64,000 bases of DNA from Delphinus delphis (Eukaryota > Chordata > Mammalia > Artiodactyla > Delphinidae), in NCBI RefSeq assembly GCF_949987515.2, contig NC_082687.1:19824148-19888147 (forward strand), given 5' to 3'. Below are positions 38,150 through 50,776 of this stretch, piece by piece; within the stretch, counting starts at the first letter, position 1; each line of letters opens with the position of its first letter. Position numbers and translations under genes: made by a program. The notes beneath the pieces are model-generated. The model was not told the origin of the DNA and did not search any database. It saw nothing but the letters and a program-made list of their open reading frames with translations.

Positions 38150-38330
38150 ATAATAGTAGTAGCACAAGTCATTAGTAGTAAAGTCATTTAATCTTCACAA
38201 TAACCCCATGAGGTTATTAGTTCCATTTTATAGATGAGGAAATTGAGTTATAAAGAGGTTAATTAAGTAACTTGCCCAAAGTCACACCTCTAGAAAGGAG
38301 CAGAGACAGGATTTAACCTTCTATGCCAAA
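38150..38330 (-). repeat. MIR SINE
   Basis: 'cttcacaataaccccatgag', 'ttttatagatgaggaaattg' and 'cttgcccaaagtcaca' are textbook MIR antisense. Confidence 0.85.
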
Positions 38331-38369
38331 CAAACTACACCTGTGATCTCCAGAAAATATGGGGTTTTA

Positions 38370-38450
38370 TTTTCTCTTATTCACTCCTGTTCATCCAGTA
38401 TCTAGCACTGCAGGCACTCTGAACATTTGTTGTCTGAATAAATGAAGGTC
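38370..38450 (+). repeat. L2 3' tail
   Basis: It reads 'ccagtatctagcactgcagg' and 'tgtctgaataaatgaa'. Confidence 0.6.
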
Positions 38451-38689
38451 AAGTAATAGTAAAAGTACATTTTCTCTCATGACAGGTTCACAAATCATTG
38501 TCACATGAAGCATCTATTCCAGTCTTTCCAAAGAACAAACATAAGGGCAGTTACACAACATGGGTAAAGGGTGCATGGAAAAATGTTCATTAATCAATTC
38601 CAAACTGGTTCATCTACATTAAAAAAAAACACTCTGAAAGTGCAGAAGTGTTTTTTTCTTTGCTTGTTTTGTCACCAATTCTTTAACGT

Positions 38690-38795
38690 CGTGGAGCCAG
38701 ATCAAAAGCTCCTTGTGGACAAGGATTTTTTTTTTCATTTCAGCCCAAAGTTTAACATTAGTAGGTGTTCAGTAAATTTTTCTTTTAAATAAATC
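38690..38795 (+). repeat. L2 3' tail
   Basis: It reads 'agctccttgtggacaaggat' and 'taggtgttcagtaaa'. Confidence 0.6.
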
Positions 38796-38999
38796 AAGGG
38801 GAGGGGGGGGTCTTGTTTTGCTGAACTGGATGGAGTAATGGGATGCCAAATCACATCCTAGTCAGCAGACATCAGTGCTTCCACATCCGTCCCGGTGACC
38901 TCCAAAGGGCAGAAGACTTTTACCAGCAGCCGCCTTGCATCTAACTCGAGGATACTTACACGTTTTTCAGAAGATTGTTGGAGGAAGGGGGCAAAATAT

Positions 39000-39190
39000 C
39001 ATAGTAGCAACAAAGGTGACTAACACTGTTGAGTGCTTACCATTTGCAAGGTACTCTGCTAAACGCCATGAGCTGAGCACCTCTAACATCCAATCACAGA
39101 TGCAGTAATGCAGGTACTAGAGGTAAGGGCTGGACCAAAACCACACAGCTAGAGATGGAAAAGCCATTGAACCCAGATGATTTGACTCCT
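39000..39190 (-). repeat. MIR SINE
   Basis: 'gttgagtgcttaccatttgc', 'caaggtactctgctaaa' and 'aaaaccacacagctag' follow the MIR antisense order. Confidence 0.7.
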
Positions 39191-39349
39191 AAGCCCACGC
39201 AATAAAAGGCAGAGAAGACTGCTCAAAAGGACTGAGTTTTTCCAGATAAGAAATTCTGTGTTCAGTAATTTATTCCTATGATAATGGGTTATTTTATTGT
39301 TGTTGCCAGTCTCCATCATGGAAGGTGCCTGTAATTCAAGTACCTCTGG

Positions 39350-39567
39350 GTTTTTGTTTTTTGGGTTTTTTTTTGCAGTATGCGGGCCTCTCACTGTCGT
39401 GGCCTTTCCCGTTGCGGAGCACAGGCTCCGGACGCGCAGGCTCAGCGGCCATGGCTCACGGGCCCAGCCGCCCCGCGGCATGTGGGATCTTCCCGGACCG
39501 GGGCACGAACCCGTGCTCCCTGCATCTGTAGGCGGACTCTCAACCAGTGCGCCACCAGGGAAGCCCA
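39350..39567 (-). mobile_element. CHR-type SINE, full length
   Basis: TSD tacctctgg at 39341-39349 and 39568-39576. The A-tail complement is interrupted by G (ttttgttttttgggttttt), so it is older than its neighbours. Confidence 0.92.
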
Positions 39568-39889
39568 TACCTCTGGTTCTGAGTAGAATACACTAAGCTG
39601 ATGTTTTGGGGTTTGCTAACACTTCAGACACACTTAAAATAATACCTCCAATCACTGAGGGAATAAAACACCATCTTGGGCTTTCAAATCTACTCCATAT
39701 CATCTGTTGTTTACAGACTGCAGTATGGATAGGAACTATACAGTTGTTTTTTGACTGTCTCTTCCTGAATCTGTTACATTTAATTTAATAAAATGTAATT
39801 TTAGAACCAGAGGCTTATTTGAGATTATCGATACTTATTTAAACGTTAAAACACAGTAACACTTACTTTGAAGGAGTTCCATCTAAAAT

Positions 39890-40310
39890 TTTCTCCAATG
39901 TCATTTCATGCCAGCATCCCTTGTGCCTTGGCTACTCTGACTTCTTTCAATTCCTAAAACCCACCAAACTCTTTCCCACCCTGGAGACTTTGTGCTGGCT
40001 GTTTCCACAGCCATGACCGTCTTCTCCCTGACCTTTGCATAGAGAGCTGCTTCCTACAGTTCAGATTTTAGCTTAAATACGTTCCTGACCACCCAAACGA
40101 GCTGCCCAGACATCACCACATTTCAATTCCCTGCACAGCGTCTGTAACCCTATAATGTTGGGCTATGTACCCACTGGAACAAAAACAGTGCCAGAGATCA
40201 GAGACATTTTCTGTCTAATTTGCCACAATATCTCCAGGGGGTGGAACAGAGACTGGCATTAGGCATGTGATCACAGGATACATGACAAGTGAATGAGCGA
40301 CAGAATGAAA
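39890..40310 (+). repeat. L2 LINE 3' region
   Basis: It reads 'ctttgtgctggctgtttcca', 'cttcctacagttcagatttt' and 'ctgaccacccaaac' in L2 order, ending near 'aagtgaatgagcgacaga'. Confidence 0.7.
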
Positions 40311-40936
40311 AACTAAATACCATACTCCTGCCCATTAATACAGCTTTACTGATTTGACCTACAGACCAGGATGTCATTCAGAATGTGAAATGTTACCACA
40401 AAAGAAGGCTCGGTTTAAGATTGCCTTTATTGTTTTAATATATAAGTTGCATGACTGAAATTTTGGTCCAAGTCAGAAAAACTACAAAGAATCCAGAGAA
40501 ATTTTCTGCAAAATGATGCCCTCCCAGTAAAGGATCTTTGAAATTTTACTTTCCAAATGTAAAACAATCTCTAGATTTGTTTGTTTTGCAGCCTAGAAAA
40601 CTATTGATGATCCCTCACTTCAGTTTTTCTGATATGTATTTTATAACCTAGTGATAAAAGTAGATAAACTAGAAAGCATCAAACCAGAGACCTGCATGGT
40701 TTACTGAAACTTCAAAGGTGATCTTTATTGGTGCTTTCTCGGCCATTGAATTTTTTTCTTTAATCTGCCTTCACTGAGTTGCTATAAAGGTTTAATAAAG
40801 TCATGCTCATTAAGCAATTTGATATCCTCAGTAGAAGAAGATTCAATAAAGTTTGTTCTTTTTTTTACTTTTAATGCTCTGATACCTGATATCAGAAATA
40901 AGAAGCAAAAAGAACCACTTTAAAAAGAAATGGGGG

Positions 40937-41146
40937 GGTTTTCCCTGGTGGCGCGGTGGTTGAGAGTCCGCCTGCCGATGCAGGGGACACGGGTTCGTGC
41001 CCCGGTCCGGGAAGATCCCACATGCCGCGGAGCGGCTGGGCCCGTGAGCCATGGCTGCTGAGCCTGCGCGTCCGGAGCCTGTGCTCCGCAACGGGAGAGG
41101 CCACAACAGTGAGAGGCCCGCGTACCACAAAAAAAAAAAAAAAAAA
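40937..41146 (+). mobile_element. CHR-type SINE, full length, long A-tail
   Basis: TSD aaaaagaaatggggg at 40922-40936 and 41147-41161. The A-tail is over 20 nt and uninterrupted, which suggests a young insertion. Confidence 0.95.
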
Positions 41147-41591
41147 AAAAAGAAATGGGGGCTCACACATTGAGGTTTCTCCTTTTCACTGATAAGAACT
41201 CAAACATACAATAGATCTGAATAAATTGGGCCACTGATCAACACGGTGAACAAAGTTAAAGACAGTTTGAGAAAGTCACCACTTAATTAACAAAAATGAA
41301 GAGTCATTAACTTAATTGCACTGAGATCCTCAAAAAGGGACTGAAATCCCCTATCTAAAAAGCAAGCACATGGTAAAATCAAATTCCACCACCCAATAAA
41401 TGATCTGACTGCAACCTGATGGTAATTTATTAAGACTGAACACGTAATTTGGTCTTTAAACACCTTCAATTATTTTCTATTCACTAAGATAATCAGTGAA
41501 GTATTTCTAGTTATAAAAGTGTTTTGTGTGATCTGGACATTTGCCTCAGACATAAAACTGAATAGATAGGAATATATAGGCAGATAAACAT

Positions 41592-41593
<2 letters not shown>

Positions 41594-41634
<41 letters not shown>
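41594..41634. repeat. (TG)n microsatellite
   Basis: About 20 uninterrupted TG units. Confidence 0.98.
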
Positions 41635-41635
<1 letters not shown>

Positions 41636-42879
41636 CAATCTGCTAATGCTCTACTACAGAGTGTAGTAGTGTTAAACTCAGAAAAAATCTTGGCAAGACC
41701 ACACTTCATTTGCAAGATACTTTAGCTTTGTGATCTTTCTAATTTAGGATTCTTATTTTTGAAATATATAGAATAAATATAATATGGAATACTAGAATAT
41801 AGAATAAATTCTGCCTCCCCAATAGCCTCTCCTTGGGACATGAATTTTACTTATTACAATAAAACATCTCATGCTTTGGCAAATTTTCCATCATGCAATC
41901 CACTGAGTAAAAATTACTCACCGGGTCTTGATCCAGTATTCCCAAACTGCAAGATGCAGCATGTAAAAAATATAGCACCACATAAATATTTTCAAATGAG
42001 CAAACAGCAAAATTTTTTTTAAAAAGAGACCAATTTTGGCAAGCCCAGTGTTTATGACATGGACATCTTTTATAATTCAACCTTTAAAAAAGCCTGAAAA
42101 AGCTGATGTTAAAGGGACACCAGCAATAGAATATATATTTACATTTTTCCATTGCTTATGCTAGTTTGCATAATAAAATTAAGCAACTCTTTCTGATGCC
42201 CGGAATAATTTACTTGAACCTCGTAATTTTTTTCCTCATTTTTCAAAAGAAAAATGTATTGGCATTCATCCTCAATTTTTTTTATCAATCAGCATATGCA
42301 CAACAAAGCAACACAGCAATTCTTCATTATACTAATGGGGGAAAAATTAACTTGACATCAAGCCTAATTGAGTAAAACCTCACTAATTTTAAATAGGGAT
42401 AAGTCCTGCCTGTTTAGTGAAAGCAATTTAGTATAGAACATGTTTAGATAAATACACTTTTATAGCTTTCCAGAATTCACACTCACAAATAGCTTCCACA
42501 GCAAGCATGGGGTGTGGTAGAGGGCCTTCAGAAAACCTGCCACGTTGTATGGATAAGATTAATGTAGCATCTCAATTACAAATAACAACTTGGTGTTTCT
42601 TGAGATAACTTGAAAACTTTAGGTGCATCTTCCTAACAAATTATTTCAAAAGCAATTTTTATAGAGGATGCCAAAGTACTCTACGGCCCAGTCTACAAGC
42701 AAAATGTATAACAAATCATACATTATTAACTATGACAGGTTAGCAGAGTCAAATTTAATGAGGTTTCACTCTGCAGGCAATCCTCAAGTTGCACTGCAAA
42801 AGTTCATTTGTAAGTTCATGGTTAGAAATCAGAACCGATTAGAGCAACGTTCCCGTTAGGAAGGTCGTGTCATGCCTAT
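41635..42879. other. intron DNA, nothing assigned
   Basis: AT-rich. A small 8-bp-arm hairpin (ctactaca/tgtagtag) lies near 41652-41670. No element recognised. Confidence 0.4.
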
Positions 42880-43080
42880 ATACGGAAGGAACATGGGTTT
42901 GGAACTCAAGACCCCAGGAGGGGATCTCATCATAACTTTGCCATTTATTATCTGTGTGAACCTGTGTGAGTTTTTTAACTTAACTGAGTCTTAATTAAAT
43001 CTGTAAATAGACTTAATACCTATTTCCCAGGACTTCTGTAGGAATTAAACATAATAGCTGTAAGGCACCTACTACAGTGC
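42880..43080 (+). repeat. MIR SINE
   Basis: 'catgggtttggaactcaaga', 'ttgccatttattatctgtgt' and 'ggaattaaacataatagct' follow the MIR sense order. Confidence 0.75.
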
Positions 43081-43679
43081 TCTCTACTCCCACCCCTGGG
43101 CATTTATTTTCTTTTATCAAGTATCTCTCTATATCAGAGACGATTAGCTGGGAGGTTGTAAGGGTGTTTCAGTTGTAGGGGTGTACACACTTTAAATTGG
43201 ATGTAATAATTGGTGGGTCTGTACATTCTTCTGTTGCAAAAGTTCATGCATTTCATCAAACAGCTTCCTAAGGGGGATTCTTAAGACCTGTTCTACAGGG
43301 GTACTTGCTTAAATTTTTAAAAATTAGAAATGGCCAAATGCTTACAAACAATAATTGGTAGTACCCTCCGCACCTATTTCATCCTATCTTATTTACTTAG
43401 CAATCTCACACCTATCCTTCACAATTGGTACAAGCATCATCTTCTCAGGAAAGCATCTGGGACCACTTCATCTGCATCACTTCCCACTCCAACATGTGCC
43501 ACATCTTTCTCAGCACAGCAACTTGTGTATACATCTACTAGAGTACTCATCACACCACACTATAACTATTTTTACATGGATATACCTACCTTTAAGGAAT
43601 TCCAAGTACATGGTAGATTCTTAATAAGTGGACAGAATTTTTTCCCACAAAAAATGTATTTATATTTGTTCATTAAAAG

Positions 43680-44225
43680 TAGTCAAAAAACACTAATTCA
43701 AAAAGGTAAATGTACCACAATGTTCATAGCAGCACTATTTACAACAGCCAAGACATGGAAGCAACCTAAATGTCTATCAACACATGAATGGATAAAGAAT
43801 ATGTGAGATAGATGATAGACAGATACATACATACATACATACACATGATGGAATACTACTCAGCCATAAAAAATAATGAAATTTTGCCATTTGCAGCAAC
43901 ATGGAAGGATTTGGAAGGCATTATGCTAAGTGAAATAAGTCAGACAGAGAAAGACAAATGCTGTATGAGATCACTTATATGTGAAATCTAAAATACACAA
44001 CAAACTAGTGAAAATAACAAAAAAGAAGCAGACTCACAGATACAGAGAACAAACTAGCGGTTACCAGTGGGGAGAGGGAATGGGTGGAGGGGCAATATAA
44101 TAGGGGTAAGAGACCAAAAAAAGGGTTATTATGGGATTATATGAAGACATCTGTGTGAAACTTTTGAAAATTAAAAAGCACTATAGAATTTAAAGAACCT
44201 TTCATTCAACAAAAAAATTGTTTTT
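43680..44225 (+). mobile_element. L1 ORF2 end plus 3' UTR fragment
   Basis: It reads 'atgttcatagcagcactatt', 'agacatggaagcaacctaaa', 'ggaatactactcagccataa' and 'gttaccagtggggagaggga'. A CATA microsatellite has grown inside at 43824-43844. Confidence 0.9.
43824..43844. repeat. (CATA)n microsatellite
   Basis: Four to five tetranucleotide units within the L1 fragment. Confidence 0.9.
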
Positions 44226-44264
44226 AAAAAGTAGTCATTTTAACTGATGAGAAATATGCACATC

Positions 44265-44450
44265 AGAAAGCAACATGGCTTTGGTAAAAGAACTTTGAGT
44301 TTGACAGATCTAATTTCAAAAAAATCCTAACCTCTCTGAAATTCAGTTTCCTCATCTGTGAAATGGAGATAATCACACCTACCAATCGAGGCTGTACATG
44401 AATAACATCTGTCTAGTACTCAGTATATTCCCTGCACAAGATCTACACCA
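44265..44450 (+). repeat. MIR SINE
   Basis: 'gaaattcagtttcctcatct' and 'gtgaaatggagataatcaca' are the MIR sense core. Confidence 0.8.
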
Positions 44451-46572
44451 CCAACATCACACCACTAACTACCACCATCACAATTATTGCTGTTAATTAT
44501 GCAGGAGTGACAGGTAACAGAAATCTAACATGCTTATTGATGAATTGTTCTACCTGACACTGACTATGGCTCACAGACCAGAGAAAAGAAAATCTGTGCG
44601 GGGACAGCTTTCAGGAGGCAGAGCGCAAAATGATATTTTTGGAACTTCATACACAGGAGCAGGCTACTTTCATATGTGACCCCCTGGTTCCCAGAACCCT
44701 CCAAAGGTTGCAGGCATGCTGTTCTCGGGGTCTGCAACAGTGTGGGAGTCTACCCAGGTGGAGTATCACCGTCTCCGCCTTGCACCTATGCAGAGTATTG
44801 CTTGAGTTTGTGAGTCCAGGATGTAAAGGTCAACATTTCCACCCCTGAAAGTAAGGACACAGGCTCAGGGTTGAGAAATCTGCCTTTCTACCCAGCAATC
44901 TGTTATCATCTCTAATCCCCTCTTAACTACATTAACAGAGAACCTATTCCAAGCTTTTCCTCTCTTCGCCAACCCCATGCTCCTTACTGCTACTTCCCAC
45001 CTGCCTGAGATGGAGGCATCTGACACACACACACCCCTCCGCCCACAAACACATTCTCCACCTTCCGCTAGATCTTAGCATAAAATCCCTTCTCCTTTTG
45101 AAGATCAGCAGTTCCACTCGTGTCCTAATTCTCTTTTAGTTTCTTCTCTAAGAATTTGCTGCATCAGACCTTCTTGCCAGGACTTCCATTGTTCTCTGCT
45201 TCCCCAACCTCTGGCTGTCCACTCCAGCCTTTCCTCTCTGTCTGCAATCTCCTTTAGATTAACGAATTCCTGAATCGTCATCCTCCCCTGAACTGCTGTT
45301 CTTCCTCATTCTTCTTCCCTTTGATGACAAACTCCTTGAAATAATTCACTTCTCTAGTCTTTTTCTGCATCTATTTATTAAATCTGGCATTTCCTCTCCT
45401 TATAGCCTACTGTAGCAAAGTAATCCCTAAGAAGTAGCTATATCTGACTTCAGAAGCATTGAAAATTTATAAATTCTTTACTAAGAACTTTTTGAAAACA
45501 CCAAGGAAAGACTACTTAGTACACACAGCACCATTCTAAATACCCTCCAGACCTCTCCTCCTGACCATAGTTTCAGCTGTCAGGGCAGAACCTCCAATCT
45601 CTACTTTCTTGAAAATTCTTCCAAATTTTTCTCTCCCCCCGCCCCCCACACACAGCAGTTCTCCATCTTCAGATAAACTTATTATTATGGAAGCTGATTG
45701 ATTATTCTCAATCATTACTCTGTGCTGGGGCAATGCAAACAAAGACATATTATCAAGGAGAGTCTGCAGTATACTGAAGGTCTATGAGGTTTCTTCTCTT
45801 TACTGCTGGAAACATAGCACCACTCCATCCCACCCCAGCCCCTGGCCATTCTCTTCTACATTCCTCTCCAATGTCCCTGAGGACAGCATTGCCCACTGCA
45901 TGGGATTTTGTGCACCAAAGTGTCTTCTAATGAACTTCGACGCTGAGAAGTTTTGGTCTAAAGGGAAAGCAAATCAACCTCAAAAGTCAACTGCCTTCCT
46001 TATCCTTTATTCAAACTTGCTATTTGGTTTTATTCTCTGCAAACTTCCATGAAAACCCTGTTCTCAACTCTTTTGGAAACCTTCATTAATATAACTCTTG
46101 ACTATAAATTGCTCCTGCACTGAAGTAATCCATCTATTTTTGAACCTTCAAAATGTACCCCACCATATTTTCACAGAAAACCCACTGCATAAAATGCTTT
46201 CCTCCTTCCAGTTGACTTGTGCTTATAAACCTGACATATGAGCCCACAACTTTGTACCAGGCTCCCTACTCGAAATCAAGAGCTGCCCAATCAATATTCT
46301 GCCACTGAAATAGAGAACGTTGTGGCTTTGAGGCCACACACAAGGTTGGCTACTGCTGCTCTCACTTAATCCCCATAACTTCTCAGGAAGATGGTCATGT
46401 TTGGTAGTATGGACGTGGTTGTAATAAGATTTAATATTTACTTCATAGCTGTATGTTTTCATTACTTTTAAAATATTTCATTTTGTTTGTAATAATCCTG
46501 ATTGGTAGAGACTTTTGCCAATTTAAAGATGAAAAGAAATAGTTTTAGAAAAGTAAAGTAACCTGAGTAGTG
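44451..46572. other. intron DNA, pyrimidine-rich, nothing assigned
   Basis: 44880-46200 is T/C-rich on the plus strand and may include a very old LINE, but I cannot name it. Open frames at 44630, 45536 and 46223 are featureless. Confidence 0.35.
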
Positions 46573-47008
46573 GTAAAGTATAGTTGATTTACAATGATGT
46601 GTTAGTTTCAGGTGTACAGCAAAGTGATTCAGATAATATGTGTGTGTAAACATATATGTATATTCTTTTACAAAGTCGCTTCCATTATAGGTTATTACAA
46701 GATATTCAATATAGTTCCCTATGCTATACAGTAGGTCCTTGTTGTTTATCTATTTTATATATAGTAGTTTGTGCCTGTTAATCCAAACTCCCAATTTATC
46801 CCTTTCCCTTCCCTCCCCTTTAGCAACCATAAGTTTGTTTTCTGTGTTTCTGAGTCTATTTCTGTTTTGTAAATAAGTTCATTTGTATCATTTTTTAGAT
46901 TCCACATATAAGTGATATATGATATTTGTCCTTCTCGGTCTGACTTACTTCACTTAGTATGATAATCTCTAGGTCCATCCATGTTGCTGCAAATGGCATT
47001 ATTTTGAC
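46573..47008 (-). mobile_element. L1 3' end, reverse, about 435 bp
   Basis: 'gtaaagtatagttgatttac', 'caggtgtacagcaaagtgat', 'tacagtaggtccttgttgtt' and 'gtccatccatgttgctgcaa' give the complement of an L1 3' UTR and ORF2 end. Confidence 0.92.
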
Positions 47009-48530
47009 TCAAGTTCTTCTGACAAAACAAAGTTGCTCTAACTTTCATGTTACTAATCAATTAACACCTACTGAATAATACTGTAGTTTGGAAATGACAC
47101 AATTTTTGCCAGAAAATATTCTTATTTATTCATTTAGTCTTTCACTCTGCTTTAAGAGTCCTCAATTGTAAAAGTAAAAAAAAAAACATTCTTCTCAGAA
47201 AGAGAGAAGCATTGCAGATTCTTAACAGAGATACATTTTTCCTCCTGGATTTCTAAAATTTTTAAATAACAAACATTTTTTTTAAGTTTTTAATTAAAAT
47301 TTATAAAATAAAAAAATTAAAATAAAAAAATTAAGTATAGATTATCCATACTTTATAGTACAGAAAAAGAAAAAAATTCCAATAAAGTTCAACATTGAGA
47401 AAAACTCTTAGTAAATTCTGAATATGAGAGAAGTTTCTTGATCTAATTAATGGTATCTATTGAAAAAAAAAAAAAACTAAAGCCAGCAACCTACTGAACT
47501 TAGAAGTGTACCCATCAAAGTCAGAAACAAGATGAAACACCAGCTATCACTACTTCTACTCAGCATTATCCTGTGAATCCTTGCCATTGTAATAAGAAAA
47601 AAAGAGTTGTAACAACTGTAAAAGAAGAAAAAATTTGCTTCTTTGCTCATTGACATCTACACAGAAAATCTAAAAGAGTAAATAAATAAAATACAAAGAA
47701 TTGCAGGAGAGTTCAGCAATACTGCAGGTTTAAAACCAATATACTGAATTCAATGTACTACTATATAATAACTAATTAGAAAATGGAATAGGAAACAACA
47801 CCTTGTATAATACTTGCAGAGCTACAAAGTAATTAGGAATAAATCTAACAGAACACTCTAAAGACATTTTTATAGAAAATTACAAAACAAAGAAAATCTG
47901 AAATCTCATATAAGATGTTAGCTGCCCCTCAACTGATCTCTAGGTTCAATGCACTGTCAATAAAAATCCCCAAAATATTGATAGGGAAGAACAAAGATAA
48001 CTTTCAGTGAAAACAACAAGGTGAAGAGCCTTGTCTTGGGGCATTCTATGTTCACTACAAATTATAATAATTAAGGTACTGTGGTCATAAGGCAGAAATT
48101 TTTTAGACAAATGAAAGACAATAAAAAGTCTAGTATAAACACATTGATATATAGAAACTTGACATATGGCAGAGATAAGATGATCTATTCAATAAAAGAA
48201 GCTAGGCTAACTGCTTATCTATACAGAAAGCAAAAAGTGTCTCTTTTTTTATATACAAAAATAAATTCCACATGGAATATTAAACCTTTTGGAAAAAAAT
48301 ACAGAAGAATATCTTCTTTACTTTGGCAAAGGGAAGCTATCTTAAGCAAAATACAGAAAGTAGAAAGCTTGAATAAAAGTATTGATATGTTTGACTACAT
48401 TAAAATTAAAACTTTTAAAAAATAAAATATAAACAAAGTGAAAAGAGAAGTCAGAGACTTTGAGAATATATTTGTAATCCATTTAATCAATGAAGATTAG
48501 CACCCAGAATATATACAAAACTCCTACAAA

Positions 48531-48955
48531 TGACAAAGATTATCCTTGACTAAACTTTAGTCAGGATCCTCTGAGCCCTGTTCTCAACTAGACCTCATTC
48601 ATGGGCTTCTTTGCCCCTCCTTCCAGAGTCCAGTTGTAGCAAGAATCCTGCTAAGTCAATTTAGTAAGAATCCCCATATTCTTGATATCTGATCATCTTG
48701 GCCTGCCTTTAGCAAGAATGCTGTCAAGTTGGTTTAACAAGGATCCCTCTTACTCTTGATGTCTCCTCTTAGTAATTCTCTATCCACTGACAACCTCACT
48801 CTGCTTGTTAGCCATAAATCCTCAGCTGTCTTTGCTATATTCCGAGTTGAGCCCCATCTCTCTACTCTACTGTAATAGAGTTGACCCCTATCTCTATAAT
48901 CTTGAATAAAGTCTTCCTTGCCATTTTAACAAGACTCAGAATAAATTTTCTTTCA
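48531..48955 (+). mobile_element. solo LTR of an endogenous retrovirus, 425 bp
   Basis: It starts TG (tgacaaagat) and ends CA (tttctttca), flanked by tacaaa at 48525-48530 and 48956-48961, a 6-bp TSD. An AATAAA lies at 48905-48910. The host L1 reads continuously once the LTR and one TSD copy are removed. No internal retroviral sequence is present. The family is not recognised; a 6-bp TSD would fit a class II (ERVK-like) integrase better than ERV1 (4) or ERVL (5). Confidence 0.8.
48637..48764 (+). repeat. imperfect ~54-bp direct repeat within the LTR (U3)
   Basis: 48637-48690 and 48710-48764 align: tagcaagaat(c/g)ctg, aa(g)t, 'aagaatccc/aaggatccc', 'attcttgatatct/actcttgatgtct'. A duplicated U3 segment is a common enhancer arrangement in LTRs. 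Confidence 0.75.
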
Positions 48956-50479
48956 TACAAATCAATAAGAAAAAAGATAAGCAACTCAACTAAAAATCTG
49001 TGACATAGATGAACAGGAAACACAAAAGTAAAATGGCCAATAAGCATATGAAGAGATGCTCAACTTCACTAGTAATCAGAAACATACAAAGGTTAATCAC
49101 AGAAAGATACCGTTCCAAATTCATTAAATAAGCAATAGATTTTTTGAAGTCTAAAATTTCCAACAATTGCTAAAGAGGTGGAGAAAATGTGAATTGTGCT
49201 GCTGCTGAGAGTGTAAATAAGCATAACAGTTTAGAGAGCAACTTGTTGTTCTTCAATAAAATTACATACGTGTGTACTGTATGACCCATTTCTTACAAGT
49301 CTAGCTATGTACCCCAACCTTTCTCACAGAGTTTCTGTGAGACAGTTAAACACGAGTGCCTTAAGGCATCCATAGTATACAACAATAAATTATTTTCTTT
49401 TCTGTGCACTTTTCCATACATATGTTTTGCCTCCATAAAAATGTTTTCATTTAGAGAAGAAGTAATCATCTTTCCTCCTCCCCTCCTTCTTCCAGAGTTC
49501 TCTTTCCAACTGCTTCATTTCTGTTAATCACACTATAATTTTTTCTGAAACACAGGCTCATGCACTCATTTTTGGTCTTTCCATCCCAGAAGACCAACTC
49601 TTGCCAAGACAGGCCAATACTATCTGGAACTCTTATCAAATATGTCTTTCTTTTTTTCCCACCAACATCAAACAGATCTTCTGTTTTCTCTCTCACTCTG
49701 CATTTTGTAAATCAAGTTGGAAACCAAGCAGTTTTTGGCATCTTATCCTGATAAGTCATAAAAGGTTTCTGTCCACTATGAGTAGTACTCTTTTTGAGTG
49801 AATTTTTAATGATTCTTTGGCAAACAGTATGTGGGACAGAAATCAGTCAGGATTTCTCTGGCAATTTCTAGGGAGGTTGAGAAGACTTCTCTGGGAATGT
49901 CTCACTTTTGAATGCCTTTTCTTTCTTTTTTTTACTTTAAGATATTCATTATTTAACAGAAATTAAATTGTGTGTGTGGTCCATTTACAAAGGCAAAAGA
50001 AAACCCTAAAACTCTAAAAGTTATACCCAGAACTCAAAATTTCATAACATTTTAATTATGTTTGCATACAAATGGTTAAAATTATAAACTCTACAAAAAG
50101 TATTAACCGTATAAATGTTTATGAGTAACTAAAATATTCCCTTTTCATTTGGATATCATAGCAGTCCCTGACTGAGACCCTTAAGCAACTGTTTGTCCTT
50201 CAAATAGATTAAATAGTACAGATTTGGGTACATTTCAAAGCACTTTCACGTACTGTACATTACCTTATTCGATTCTCCCAGCTGACCTAAGAGTCGGTAG
50301 TACAGACTCTTTCTCTATGAATTTGCTGTGTCAATGGTGATGCTACCAGCCTCCCTGTGTGAAAACAGGGATGTCTTAGCTGGCCAAATGACTGGCTAAT
50401 TTAAGGAACAACGATAACCCTAAATCCTTCCTTACACTTGGTATCAACTAAAATGTTTCTGCCAAATTTACGTATTTGG

Positions 50480-50776
50480 TGCTTTTTTTTAAAATTAATT
50501 AATTTATTTATTTTTGGCTGTGTTGGGTCTTCGTTTCTGTGCGAGGGCTTTCTCTAGTTGCGGCAAGTGGGGGCCACTCTTCATCGCAGTGCGCGGGCCT
50601 CTCACTATCGCGGCCTGTCTTGTTGCGGAGCACAGGCTCCAGACGCGCAGGCTCAGTAATTGTGGCTCACGGGCCTAGTTGCTCCGCGGCACGTGGGATC
50701 CTCCCAGACCAGGGCTCGAACCCGTGTCCCCTGCATTGACAGGCAGATTCTCAACCACTGTGCCACCAGGGAAGCC
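50480..50776 (-). mobile_element. longer CHR-type SINE subfamily, ~297 bp
   Basis: TSD ccaaatttacgtatttgg (18 bp) at 50462-50479 and 50777-50794. The 3' end is 'ggctgtgttgggtcttcg' beyond the usual A-tail position, shared with the SINE at 60639 and absent from the short copies. More diverged than the short copies. Confidence 0.93.

Larger units (their letters stand above)
47390..49330 (+). mobile_element. degraded L1 ORF2/3' region, split by a solo LTR
   Basis: The left part 47390-48530 reads 'aacctactgaacttagaagt', 'cctgtgaatccttgccattg' and 'ctgtcaataaaaatccccaa'. The right part resumes at 48956 with 'caataagaaaaaagataagc', 'agaagatgctcaacttcact'-type text and 'gtgtactgtatgacccattt'. One open frame (48081-48425) is L1-derived with no complete domain. 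Confidence 0.8.

Noticed and set aside
48081..48425. 114-codon open frame
   Set aside because: It is part of the degraded L1 and holds no complete domain.
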